NCBI RefSeq assembly: GCF_014596475.1
Contig: NZ_MECJ01000020.1
Span: forward strand, 1 to 57,508
Direction of reading: 5' to 3'
Length of the DNA stretch: 57,508 bases
DNA from: Streptomyces sp. CBMA152
Lineage (GTDB): Bacteria > Actinomycetota > Actinomycetes > Streptomycetales > Streptomycetaceae
Made by a program: the position numbers and the translations under genes. Of this stretch, positions 34,551-42,890 are shown one piece after another. The number at the start of each line of letters is the position of its first letter. Positions within the stretch are counted from its first letter, which is position 1. The notes below the pieces were generated by a model. That model was not told where the DNA came from. It ran no database searches and saw only the letters and a list, made by a program, of their open reading frames with translations.

Positions 34551-34669
34551 CGACACTGCCGGGCGGCGGAGTCGGCCGCGCGGCCCCGAGGTGTTCCGCG
34601 CAGGTCAGCACGGGGGAAGGGGCCGGACAAGCGGGGTTGTCCGCGGACAACTGGGGGACCGGTATGCGT
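34551..34669. repeat. Promoter-region member of the imperfect direct repeat
   Basis: This is the partner of 33709-33826 and directly precedes the HTH-ricin gene. The two share several blocks of 9-16 identical bases in the same order and spacing. Confidence 0.7.
34637..34650. promoter_or_regulatory. Palindrome TTGTCCGCGGACAA before the HTH-ricin gene
   Basis: A perfect 14-bp palindrome ends 13 bp before ATG 34664. The copy in the upstream repeat (33794-33807) differs by one base. Conservation inside an otherwise diverged repeat suggests a protein-binding site, possibly for the gene product itself. Confidence 0.55.
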
Positions 34670-36430
34670 AGAACAGGACGACCGCAAGGAGCACCGAAGG
34701 GCGCGACGCGAGCAGCGGATGCCTTGGCCGGTTTCCTGGGGGACCTCACGGCCGAGCTGACGGTCCGTGAGCTCGCCCAGCGGTACGGCGGCGGCAAGAC
34801 GATGTGGAGCGACTACCGCAGTGGCGCCCGGATCATTCCTCTGGGCAGGCTCAATTCCGTGGTAAGGGACCGGGTACGCGACGGCCGCGGACGCGAGACG
34901 CTGCTCCAGCGGGCACACCGGCTGCACGAGGCGGCGCTTGTCGCCGAGGCGGAATCGGGGCCGGGCCTCAAACCCGACGAGGCCCTGCAGCGTGCCGAGG
35001 CGGATCTCGCCGAGGCCGAAGGGCTCGTACGGAGCCTGCTCTCCCTCGTGGGCAGACTGCTCGACGACCAAGACGGGTCGCGGGCCACCGCGCCGGAGCG
35101 GGAGCGGCGGCCCGGTGCACCCGAGCCGGCCGACTATTCGCCACCGGCGCCCGCGCCGGACGCGGCGCAGGGCCCCGAGCCGGTGGCGGACGGCCTCATG
35201 GACCGGGCGCTGCGGCAGTTGGAGGCCGTACGGTCCCTCCACTGCGGTGCCCGCCAGATCCTGGGCCGGGCGCGGGCTGAGAGCCGGGGCGCCCTGCCCG
35301 CCGGGTCCACGGCGTCGGTGACAGCCGGCACCGATCTGGTGCTGGCGCTGGCGCGGACGGCCGACGCGCTGGCCGGCACCGGGCACGAAGTGGAGTGTCT
35401 CTGGCGGGAGCACCGGGCGGCGGACGGCCGGCCTTTGCAGGGTGTTGTGCTGGAGCGGACGGACCGTCCTTCTGCGCTGCGGGTCATCGCTCAGACGGCC
35501 TTGCCGCCCCTGCCGTATGACACCTCGCCCCCGGTGCCGGTGCCGGTGCCGGTGACGGCGGGTACGGCCGGGCAGCTCGTTGTCGCTGCCCCGCACCATC
35601 GCCCGGTCCGCTCGTCCCTGGCCATGACCGCCGTCCTCGCCGTGTTCACCGTCCTGGCCGTCGCGGTGTCCGCGGCGACGGCCGTGGTCGTCGTAGAACG
35701 GGAGCGGCCGGCCGGGCCTGCGTCCGTCTCGCGGGAAGTCCAGCCCTACCTGGTGCAGGTCCAGCCGCCGTCGGGCGCCACCGCGCAAGCGACGACGCCG
35801 GTCACGACGCCGCCCGCTAGCCCTTCCTCCATTCCTGCGCCCCCACGGGCCGCGACACCGACCCCGGTCACGACGCCGCCCGCGCAGGGGGGCGGGTTGG
35901 TGAAGCGGCCCTCGCCGCCGCCCGTGGCCGCGCCTGCCCCCACCGACACGAAGCCGCTTCCCACGTCCACGCCGCAGGTTCCGGATGCCCCCGACGGCCT
36001 GTTCCGGCTGGCGAATGCCGGAAGCCACCTGTGCTTGGCCACTCCGGCCGGCAGCCCGGCCCCTGCGGCCGGCATGATCCAGACCGGCTGTGGTGAGAGC
36101 CCCGAGCAGCAGTGGCACCTCACCCGCGAGTCGTCCGGCCCGTCCGCCGCTGTCTATTCCATCCGTAATCGGTTCAGCGGCCTGTGTCTGTCGGTCGAGG
36201 GAGCCAGGGTCGAGAACGGCATCCCCGTCACCCACTATCTGTGCGGCGACCGGCAGGGCCTGTTCCCCGACCAGTTCTGGACGCTGCGTTACCGAAGCGC
36301 CTTCCGCGCCTGGCAACTGGTCAACGTCAACAGCGGCAAATGCGCTGGTTCCCCGGCGGGTTCGTGGGACAACGAGCCGGTACTCCAGCAGGACTGCCGT
36401 GACGATCCTTGGCTCATGTGGCAGACGTGA
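34664..36430 (+). CDS. Transmembrane protein with cytosolic HTH-like domain and extracellular ricin lectin
   Basis: The 588-residue product has four parts. Residues 15-70 look like a helix-turn-helix (LGDLTAELTVRELAQRYGGG, KTMWSDYRSGARIIPLGRLN). Residues 75-135 are a charged, probably coiled helix, and about 175-280 a small helical region. One membrane span lies at 317-344 (LAMTAVLAVFTVLAVAVSAA). A Pro/Thr-rich stalk follows to 440. Residues 444-588 are a ricin B-type beta-trefoil with repeated CLxxxGxxxxxGxxxxxxxCxxxxxQxW-like units (EQQWHL, DQFWTL, WLMWQT). The layout suggests a sensor that couples sugar binding outside to a response inside. ATG 34664 has GGGGGA upstream. Confidence 0.78.
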   Translation: MRRTGRPQGAPKGATRAADALAGFLGDLTAELTVRELAQRYGGGKTMWSDYRSGARIIPLGRLNSVVRDRVRDGRGRETLLQRAHRLHEAALVAEAESGPGLKPDEALQRAEADLAEAEGLVRSLLSLVGRLLDDQDGSRATAPERERRPGAPEPADYSPPAPAPDAAQGPEPVADGLMDRALRQLEAVRSLHCGARQILGRARAESRGALPAGSTASVTAGTDLVLALARTADALAGTGHEVECLWREHRAADGRPLQGVVLERTDRPSALRVIAQTALPPLPYDTSPPVPVPVPVTAGTAGQLVVAAPHHRPVRSSLAMTAVLAVFTVLAVAVSAATAVVVVERERPAGPASVSREVQPYLVQVQPPSGATAQATTPVTTPPASPSSIPAPPRAATPTPVTTPPAQGGGLVKRPSPPPVAAPAPTDTKPLPTSTPQVPDAPDGLFRLANAGSHLCLATPAGSPAPAAGMIQTGCGESPEQQWHLTRESSGPSAAVYSIRNRFSGLCLSVEGARVENGIPVTHYLCGDRQGLFPDQFWTLRYRSAFRAWQLVNVNSGKCAGSPAGSWDNEPVLQQDCRDDPWLMWQT

Positions 36431-36445
36431 GCAGGGCGGAGGCCT

Positions 36446-37037
36446 CCAATTGGGCAGGTCTTCGCCCTTGTGTCGGCGGTGGGGCATAACGAGTGCGGTG
36501 CCGGGATAGCCGCCGTCAGCGATCGTGAGGGTCTTGCCGACGGCGGCCGTGGCGCCGGATTCCTCCCACGCCTTGCAGTCGTTACGGTTCCCGGCGAGCG
36601 GCTGGCCGACCACGACGACCAGGCAGGTGTCGGCGTCGATGACGACCTGGTGGTTGGTGGAGTACCGGTAGTTCTTCGACTGCTCGGCGATGGTGTGGTC
36701 GCGGGTGGGGACCAGGGTGCCGTCCACGATGAGCACGGCGTCCTTGGCGAACCGCTCGCGGGGCCGGAGCGCGAGCATCGGCCCGAGGTGGTCGATAATG
36801 CGGTCCGCTGCCGACTTCGACACCCCGAACAGCAGGGCGAGCTGCCGCATCGTCAGGTTCGTGCGCCAGCACGCCGCGACCAGCAGTGCCCGATCCTCCA
36901 GCGGAAGGCTCCACGGCCGGCCCCTTGCGGACCGCGTCCGCACCCTCGCGACGTAGAATTGTCACCAGCTTCCCGAAGGCGCGCGGGCTCAGCCCGGTGA
37001 ACGGGGCTATCCAGGACGGCTCCGACGCCGTGATCAC
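36446..37037 (-). pseudogene. IS5-family (DDE_Tnp_4 type) transposase remnant
   Basis: From GTG 37037 the frame reads VITASEPSWIAPFTGLSPRA, FGKLVTILRREG; after a frameshift near 36940 it continues PWSLPLEDRALLVAACWRTN, LTMRQLALLFGVSKSAADRI, VDGTLVPTRDHTIAEQSKNY, YRYSTNHQVVIDADTCLVVV and GGYPGTALVMPHRR. The first catalytic Asp (VDGT) and the second (DGGY) are visible. The third acidic residue and the C-terminus are missing because the match stops at about 36449, next to the end of the ricin gene. Confidence 0.72.
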
Positions 37038-37118
37038 ACCAGCCACACCAAGATCATCCCAGTTGCCCACGCTGTCCCATGTCCTCGATCCTGTGTGCTC
37101 GGCAAGCAGGGAGGGCAC

Positions 37119-37502
37119 ATGGGGCTGGTTCTTTTCCCGGGAGACGGAGACAACAGCAGTCCGGATGTCTCCTGGTCCTACAGCGGCTTCGCCGCGTTCC
37201 GGCGGCGTCTGGCCGAGACCGAGGGGTTCGTGCTATCCGAGATGTGGGGCTTCGGCGGCAAGCGCCCGTGGAGCGACGTGTCAACCGCTCTGGAGCCACT
37301 CCTCGATCATCCGGACGACGGCGGTGACGACCTCTCGCCTGCCGAGTGCGCGCCGGTCCTCGTCCGGCTGGAAGCAATCACCGACCAATGGGCACGGGAG
37401 GGCGGCGGCCAACTCCTCCAGCAGCACATCGAGGACGCCCGCCAGCTGGCGGGCGTCCTGCGGCTCCGTATCGAGAAGGACGTCCCGCTGGCCTTCCTCT
37501 GA
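37119..37502 (+). CDS. Hypothetical protein, about 127 residues
   Basis: ATG 37119 has a good GGAGGG upstream. The product (MGLVLFPGDGDNSSPDVSWS, YSGFAAFRRRLAETEGFVLS, EMWGFGGKRPWSDVSTALEP, HPDDGGDDLSPAECAPVLVR) is acidic and soluble and looks well conserved rather than random. The size, acidity and isolated position are typical of small accessory or immunity-like proteins, but no toxin partner is adjacent, so I leave the function open. Confidence 0.65.
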   Translation: MGLVLFPGDGDNSSPDVSWSYSGFAAFRRRLAETEGFVLSEMWGFGGKRPWSDVSTALEPLLDHPDDGGDDLSPAECAPVLVRLEAITDQWAREGGGQLLQQHIEDARQLAGVLRLRIEKDVPLAFL

Positions 37503-37599
37503 CGCCCACCGACCACGGAACCCATTTACGAGACAACTCTTAACTTGTTCCTTAACCCTCTGTCGTCACACAGCGCTATAGACGGTCGCTGTCTTGGAG

Positions 37600-38199
37600 C
37601 TACAGCGAGACCTTCCGTTCGTCGGCCGTGAGTCCGCGGAGTGTCCAAAGTCCGTGCAGAGCCAGCAGCGGTTTGAGGACCGTCCACTCGCCGAGGCGGT
37701 AGTCATTCGCGCGCACCAGCTTCTCTGCAAGATCAGGGCGCTGTCGTCGCAAGTACGCGCGGGCCTTGAGCGCGTGAGCTGGCTGGGAGGCGATCTTGAT
37801 GCGGTCGACGTCCTCAAGCAGTGGGATGACGTTCGTGACGTTCTCCCATGTCGTCGCGCTTTGATCTTCGAGGAGCACGGTGCCGTCGAAGTTGAGCGCC
37901 GACTTCGCGTAGTCAGCCATCACCTGGGCTTCCGTGGCGGCACTGCTGATCGCACCGCCGCTGAAGATCACACGGGTGCTGTGCGCACTGTCAGCGGCGA
38001 TGGAGCGAATGCCAGCATGGACTCGCCATCGGTTGATGAAGTTCGCCGTCGCCTGGGGGTTCCGGTAGCCCAACACGACCACGGCCTCGGCAGCGCCCCC
38101 GCGGTTCCCCACGAGAGCTCGGGACCAGCGCCAGTTCAACCAATCGCCCCAGGCCAGGGCTGCAGCCCCAGCTATTGCCAGTCCTGTCTTTCGCCTCAT
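37600..38199 (-). CDS. YdcF/SanA-type DUF218 membrane-anchored protein
   Basis: The 199-residue product has an N-terminal hydrophobic segment (GLAIAGAAALAWGDWLNW) and the DUF218 core: AEAVVVLGYRNPQATANFIN, RVIFSGGAISSAATEAQVMA, LLEDQSATTWENVTNVIPLL and a KIASQPAHALKARAYLRRQR strand. In this fold the SGG, E-A and DxSxTTxEN motifs line a nucleotide-like pocket. Enzymatic roles for most members are unknown. Start ATG 38199. It is isolated between a hypothetical gene and an IS remnant. Confidence 0.82.
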   Translation of the reverse strand: MRRKTGLAIAGAAALAWGDWLNWRWSRALVGNRGGAAEAVVVLGYRNPQATANFINRWRVHAGIRSIAADSAHSTRVIFSGGAISSAATEAQVMADYAKSALNFDGTVLLEDQSATTWENVTNVIPLLEDVDRIKIASQPAHALKARAYLRRQRPDLAEKLVRANDYRLGEWTVLKPLLALHGLWTLRGLTADERKVSL

Positions 38200-38324
38200 G
38201 CGGCGACTCTAGGGCGCCTCGGTATGGCAGTTCCGCTCGCCTGGGGACGTCCGCGGTGGGCTTTTCCTTGCGGTCAGGCCTGGCCGCGTGGTCACTCTTT
38301 GGAGTGACCGCAGGGTACGGAGGA

Positions 38325-38381
38325 GGCCTTCCTCGTGATCCTGAACTCTGCGACGAGATCCAAGGGTTGACGAGGAAGGCC
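38325..38381. repeat. Inverted repeats before the NF041680-type transposase
   Basis: GGCCTTCCTCGT (38325-38336) and ACGAGGAAGGCC (38370-38381) are exact reverse complements. A further hairpin, GGTCACTC/GAGTGACC, lies at 38290-38309. They may be part of the left end of the insertion sequence. Confidence 0.4.
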
Positions 38382-39490
38382 GTGGGGGTGAGTGTGCTGG
38401 TGTGTGCCGGCGAGCGGGAGGCGTTCGCGGAGCTGTCACGCTTTCGGACGGCCTTCTACGGGTGTCTGTCCGCGCAGGCGGATGCGTTCTTCGAACTGGC
38501 TGACGCGCTGCTGTGCGCGGACGGGCCGGTGCGGACGCCGGTGGAGCTGTCGCTGCTTGCCGAGCACCAGCGCGGCTACGGTGCTCCGTACGGAGCCTTG
38601 AACCACGGCCGCCTCGACGCTGATGCCTTGCGTGACCGGCTGATACCCCTGCCGTTGCCGCGGTTCGGCGGGCGGATCGTGCTCACCGTGGACGTTTCCC
38701 CGTGGCTGCGCTCGGACGCGGCCTGCTCGCCGGAGCGGCTGTTCTGCCTGGTCCACGGCCGTAACGGCCGCTCATCGGACCATGTGGTGCCAGGCTGGCC
38801 GTACTCGTTCGTTGCTGCACCGACTCCGGACCGCACCTCGTGGACCGCGGTGCTGGACGCGGTCCGCCTCGGGCCCGCCGACGACGCCGCGGCCGTCACG
38901 GCTGATCAGCTCCGGCAGGTCGTGGAGCGGCTGATCGGGGCCGGGCAGTGGCGGCCAGGGGACCGGGACGTGCTGATCGTGATGGACGCCGGCTACGACG
39001 TGATGCGCCTGACCTGGCTCCTGTCCGACTTGCCCGTCGAGCTGGCCGGCGCCTGCGCTCCGACCGTGTCCTGCGGCTGCCGAAGCCGCCGCGCATCTAC
39101 GACCCGAAGGGCGGCGGCCGCCGAAGCACGGACCGGAGTTCCGCCTGACGAAGCCGGAGACCTGGCCGGAGCCCGCGGTGGTGACCGTGAACGACACGCC
39201 CCGCTACGGCAAGGCCGAGGCCCGTGCGTGGGACCGGGTCCACCCCAAGGCTCACCCACCGCTCGGCCTGGATCGGCCTGGACGGCGAACTCCCCCTGGT
39301 CGAGGGCACGCTGATCCGCCTCAAGGTCGACCACCTCCCCGGCGACCGCGACGCGCCGCCGGTCTGGCTGTGGTCCTCCGCGACCGGCATCAGCGAGGCC
39401 GACGTCGACTTCGTCTGGTCCCGCTACCTGCGAAGATTCGATCTTGAACACACATTTCGTCTGTTCAAGCAGTCCCTGGGTTGGACCCGT
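38371..39490 (+). pseudogene. NF041680/IS701-like transposase, frameshifted and 3'-truncated
   Basis: The frame reads GEREAFAELSRFRTAFYGCL, ALNHGRLDADALRDRLIPLP, LTVDVSPWLRSDAACSPERL, VIMDAGYDVMRLTWLLSDLP (first and second acidic catalytic residues). In other frames it continues with RLRSDRVLRLPKPPRIYDPK, RLTHRSAWIGLDGELPLVEG and RRFDLEHTFRLFKQSLGW. At least three frameshifts (near 39050, 39110 and 39245) break the gene. It ends at about 39490, where the family would need another 90 residues. The AlkD gene end follows at 39518. Confidence 0.75.
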
Positions 39491-39517
39491 CGCCCCGCCC
39501 CCCGCGCGGGAACAAGG

Positions 39518-40270
39518 TCAGTGGCCGTGGGTGCGGCGGTAGGCGTTGATCAGGCGGGTCCGGTCGGTGTCGTGAAGGTGGCGGACCGCTTCGCGCAGGG
39601 TGACGCCGGAGATGCGGTCGATGCGGCTCTCCACCCATGCCGTCACGAAGTGGTAGTCGCGGCGGCTGGTTTCACGCAGTACCCAGCCGATGGCTTTCCT
39701 GATGAAGAATTCGGATTCTTCCAGCATGGCGTCGGCGTATCGGCTCAGCCGCTTCAGGTCGGCTGCGTCGGCGCGGATGCCGGGGAGCAGGGCAAGGAGG
39801 GCTGTGCGGCGGAGCCAGAAGTCCTGGTCGATGGCCCAGCGGTCGAGGACGGTCCCGGCCGTTTCCTTGTGCTGGAGGGTGATGGCACCGGCGCCGTGGA
39901 CGGCGAGGGTGTCCACCAAGGCCCAGGTGCGGGCGGCTCGCAGCATCGCTTCCACTGTCACGAGGTCGGCGGGGGAGAGGAGGTCTGTGTGGCGGGTGAG
40001 GAGGTGGACGGCTGCCTGCCGGTGTTCGCAGACATCGCTGGTCCACAGCAGATCGGCCAGGGCCAGGACGTCCGACCGGGTGAGCGAACGCAGGTTGCGG
40101 CTTGTGGTGTTGACGGCGCGGCGCAGGTACGGGATGGGGACACCGAGGTGGACGAGGTCGCTGTGGAGGTAGTCACGGTCCCAGGCGGCGCGCTGTCGTG
40201 TGCCGAGGCGGGCGAGCTGCTCGGTGAGCTGGTCGGCCGCCTCGGCAAGTCGTGCGTGGGGCAGGCTCAC
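39518..40270 (-). CDS. DNA alkylation repair protein (AlkD-like HEAT-repeat glycosylase)
   Basis: The 250-residue product is an all-helical HEAT-like protein with the AlkD signature strings VPIPYLRRAVNTTSRNLRSL, DLLWTSDVCEHRQAAVHLLT, ARTWALVDTLAVHGAG (the W and D of the AlkD pocket), IDQDFWLRRTALLALLPGIR and EFFIRKAIGWVLRETSRRDY. It should excise bulky or cationic alkylated bases from DNA. Its ATG overlaps the end of the SRPBCC gene by 4 nt. The operon is MarR, SRPBCC, AlkD, so expression probably depends on the MarR repressor. Confidence 0.88.
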   Translation of the reverse strand: MSLPHARLAEAADQLTEQLARLGTRQRAAWDRDYLHSDLVHLGVPIPYLRRAVNTTSRNLRSLTRSDVLALADLLWTSDVCEHRQAAVHLLTRHTDLLSPADLVTVEAMLRAARTWALVDTLAVHGAGAITLQHKETAGTVLDRWAIDQDFWLRRTALLALLPGIRADAADLKRLSRYADAMLEESEFFIRKAIGWVLRETSRRDYHFVTAWVESRIDRISGVTLREAVRHLHDTDRTRLINAYRRTHGH

Positions 40271-40686
40271 GCGCCGGTTTCCAGGATGCGCTTGAGGGTG
40301 GCGAGTTCGGTGTCGACCAGGGCGATCTGCTCGTCGAAGTAGGCATCGGTGAAGGCCGGCGGCTGGAAGAACGTAATCATGAATTCAGTGCCGGTGCCGT
40401 TGGCCACGACACGGGCAGGGACCTGCCAGGACGCCTGGTCATCGAGGTAGTCGTGGTCGAGGATTCCGAGTTCGGCGTTGCCGCGGATGCGGAGCCTGGC
40501 AGGGCCTTGCGGGGTGGCCATCAGCCACCAGTCCGGCTCGTCGGTAGGCTCGATGGCCTTGATGTTGACGATCGCCCAGGCGGGCCAGTTGGCCGCGTCG
40601 GCGAGGAAGGCGTAGACGTCGGGGACGGGGCGCTCGATGGTGACGGTCTTGGTGACCGAGCGTGCGGTGGTGGGGGTGGTGCTCAC
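40267..40686 (-). CDS. SRPBCC (START-like) family protein
   Basis: The 139-residue product begins MSTTPTTARSVTKTVTIERP and has the SRPBCC/polyketide-cyclase-like pattern: VPDVYAFLADAANWPAWAIV, GPARLRIRGNAELGILDHDY, a strand-rich middle and a long C-terminal helix (DEQIALVDTELATLKRILET). Such proteins bind hydrophobic ligands in a central cavity. The specific ligand is unknown. The GTG at 40686 lies 11 bp after the MarR stop. The 4-nt overlap with AlkD indicates translational coupling. Confidence 0.8.
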   Translation of the reverse strand: MSTTPTTARSVTKTVTIERPVPDVYAFLADAANWPAWAIVNIKAIEPTDEPDWWLMATPQGPARLRIRGNAELGILDHDYLDDQASWQVPARVVANGTGTEFMITFFQPPAFTDAYFDEQIALVDTELATLKRILETGA

Positions 40687-40697
40687 GGTGGTGCCTT

Positions 40698-41159
40698 TCA
40701 CGGGGTGGGTGGTGCGGGGGGCTCTGGGTGGGCTTCCCCGACGAGGTGGCGTATCCAGGACTCCAGCTGTCGGCGCTGGTCCGGTTCCAGGGCGGCGAAG
40801 AAGTGGGCGTCGTTGCGGTCGGCGATCTCTGCCAGCCTGGGCGCCAGGTCGCGGCCGGCGTCGGTGAGTGTCAGCCGCACGGTGCGGCGGGAGGCAGGAT
40901 CCGGTTCTCGGGTCGCCAGGCCCTTGGCGGATAGGCGGTCGACCAGGCGGGAGACAGCGCCGGCATCGATGCCCATATACCGGGCCACCTCGCGGGTGGT
41001 GGTGGCGTCGCCTCGGTGCAGGGTGATCAGGACCGCCCATTGGGAGACGGTCACGTCGTGCTTGGCGAGTTCCCGTTCGAAGCGGCCGTGGACTTCGTCG
41101 GAGAGCCGGCGAAGCCAGTAGCCGAGGTGGTCGCGCAAGCCGCTGGTGGAAGATGTCAC
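40698..41159 (-). CDS. MarR-family regulator
   Basis: The product of about 153 residues is a MarR winged helix: LGYWLRRLSDEVHGRFEREL, VTVSQWAVLITLHRGDATTT, REVARYMGIDAGAVSRLVDR, GLATREPDPASRRTVRLTLT. It heads an operon with the SRPBCC and AlkD genes. The start is not certain, because the GTG at 41159 has GGAGG only 1 nt upstream. Two overlapping palindromes of TTGTC/GACAA lie 20-40 bp upstream. They are the likely autoregulatory operator, released by an electrophile or a phenolic ligand in typical members. Confidence 0.83.
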   Translation of the reverse strand: MTSSTSGLRDHLGYWLRRLSDEVHGRFERELAKHDVTVSQWAVLITLHRGDATTTREVARYMGIDAGAVSRLVDRLSAKGLATREPDPASRRTVRLTLTDAGRDLAPRLAEIADRNDAHFFAALEPDQRRQLESWIRHLVGEAHPEPPAPPTP

Positions 41160-41179
41160 TCCTCCAGGGTGAGTGCCGC

Positions 41180-41200
41180 GACAACAGTTGTCAAGACAAC
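41180..41200. promoter_or_regulatory. Overlapping MarR-type palindromes
   Basis: GACAACAGTTGTC (41180-41192) and GTTGTCAAGACAAC (41187-41200) overlap. The second is the TTGTC-NN-GACAA pattern bound by many MarR proteins. On the minus strand it contains TTGACA, which could serve as the -35 of the MarR operon. Confidence 0.6.
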
Positions 41201-41202
41201 AC

Positions 41203-41965
41203 TTACGGGTGCCTTGGATCCCGCCTTTTCCCGGTGATGTACCGCTGGACGGTGTTGCGCTGCTTGTAGGCATCCGCATCGAAGGCGGGCGGGCGCCCAC
41301 CTTGGCGGCGCCGCCGTAGACGGTGGCCGATCTGGTCCGAGGGCTGCGGGATGACCGCGCGGGTCTGTCGGCGTCGGGGGTGACTGCGGATCGCGCGGGA
41401 TGAGTAGGCGCGGTCGGCCAGGACCATGGTGGGGCGGGTCCGGGGTCGGCCGCTGCCGGTTCTCGGCACGCGAATGCGGGCCATGACCGTCTCGAAGGCG
41501 GGCGCATCACCGGCCTGACCCGCGGTGACGGCCAGAGCCAGGGGCCGCGCATGGCCATCTGCGGCCAGATGGATCTCAGCCCGCCGCGGGAGCGCCCGAG
41601 TGCGTGGTCGGCCGACTCGTTGCGGCGCAGGGCCCCCTTTTGAGCGCTCCGGCGCCATGCTGATGAGCCCGGACAACGGTGGAGTCGACCGACACGGTCC
41701 AGCCGATGTCGGCGACGGCATCGGCTGCCGCCAGCAGGGCGGCGAGGATCTTCTCCCACGTGCCGTCGACGGCCCACCTGATCAACCGTTTGTGAGCAGT
41801 CTTGAACGGGCCGGGTTCCTCGGGGAGGTCCCGCCAGGGCGAGCTGGCGCGGTACATCCAGGTGATGGCCTCGAACGTGCGGCGGAGGTCGGCCCACCGC
41901 CGTCCGCGGACGAGATCGGCCGGCATCAGCGGTTCGATCCGATCCCACATCGCATCAGTGATCAC
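41203..41965 (-). mobile_element. IS5-family (IS427 group) transposase, 3'-truncated
   Basis: From ATG 41965 the first frame reads MITDAMWDRIEPLMPADLVR, RTFEAITWMYRASSPWRDLP and VSVDSTVVRAHQHGAGALKR (first catalytic Asp). A second, overlapping frame gives AEIHLAADGHARPLALAVTA, MVLADRAYSSRAIRSHPRRR (second Asp) and DADAYKQRNTVQRYIT. IS427-group elements normally make their transposase by a -1 frameshift, so the frame change near 41600 may be natural. The last 30 or so residues are missing, as the match ends at about 41225 beside the MarR operator. Confidence 0.72.
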
Positions 41966-42214
41966 TAATCGGACAGCCGCATCCCATCAACTGGTGGGCC
42001 CGCCAAAGAGACGCGGTCTAGGCGCTGGGGCTGTCGGGGCGCGTTGCTTCTGCTGTGTGCAGGAGCGGTGTGAAGACGGACGTGCCCCGGGGCAGCACGA
42101 GTTCGGTGCGCTACCGGTGGGCGATGCTGCTGGCCCCGGCCGGCGGGAACCGGGTGCCTGATCCGCGCTACCCGACCCGACGGCCAACGTATGCCGAAGA
42201 CGTATAGGCCACAC

Positions 42215-42436
42215 GGCGCGACGGAAGCGAGCTGCGGGGCCGCGAAGCCCTGCGCGAGCTGTACGCGGGACGGTTCACCAAGAAGCGCCGCCGCGCCGAG
42301 ATCATCGGACGGCTCACCCGAGGGCGACCGGGCCGTCGACCACGAGGTCGCCCACGGCCTGGCCGACGAGCCGATCCGCGTCCTCGTCGCCCACCGAGCG
42401 CGGGACCGACTGAGCGACCGAGTCACCTTCCTGTGA
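42215..42436 (+). pseudogene. SnoaL/NTF2-like protein fragment
   Basis: One frame reads DGSELRGREALRELYAGRFT, KKRRRAEIIGRLT. A second, joined by an indel near 42310, reads EGDRAVDHEVAHGLADEPIR, VLVAHRARDRLSDRVTFL and a stop at 42436. This is the second half of a SnoaL-like steroid-isomerase-fold protein. The N-terminal half is missing. Confidence 0.5.
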
Positions 42437-42452
42437 AAGCTTGGTTCGGCTC

Positions 42453-42890
42453 TCACCGGGTCCGGTTCACGGTCGGCAGCGGGTGCGGTGGGGAGGCCGG
42501 GTGCGCCGACGGGGCGCCGCCCGCCTCGCGGGACTCCGGCAGCCACATGGCCAGGATCGGGCTGGTGCGGTCGAAGACCTTGATGGCGGTCACGCAGGCC
42601 GGAAGGAGACCGCCCAGGCTTTCGCTCGCGGCCAGGCCGGCGACTGCCTTCTCCGTGCCCGCCTCCGGCGCTGCCCCGGCCGGACGCGCTGCCACCGTCA
42701 CCAGTCCCACGTGTCGCCCCTCCAGCTGATGCAGCAGCCACGTGCTGGACAGACCCACCTCCCGTGCGGCGTCCCGCAGATGGGGCCAGGTGCGGGCCAG
42801 GAGTTCCGGCACGTCGGCTTCGGCTCCCTCGCCACCCGCCGTGACCGTCCAGCGCTCGAAACGGTTCACGTGGTGCGAGGTCGAGGCAGA
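42453..42890 (-). pseudogene. C-terminal part of an unrecognised gene
   Basis: The minus frame reads NRFERWTVTAGGEGAEADVP, ELLARTWPHLRDAAREVGLS, STWLLHQLEGRHVGLVTVAA and ACVTAIKVFDRTSPILAMWL. It looks like genuine protein but I do not recognise the family. Upstream it runs directly into the end of the IS110 transposase, so its 5' part was lost. Confidence 0.4.

Noticed and set aside
33200..36943. A 1247-codon open frame on the minus strand
   Set aside because: It is a high-GC shadow frame. Only its start is real (IS5-type transposase). The rest lies antisense to the HTH-ricin gene and across a frameshifted secreted-protein gene.
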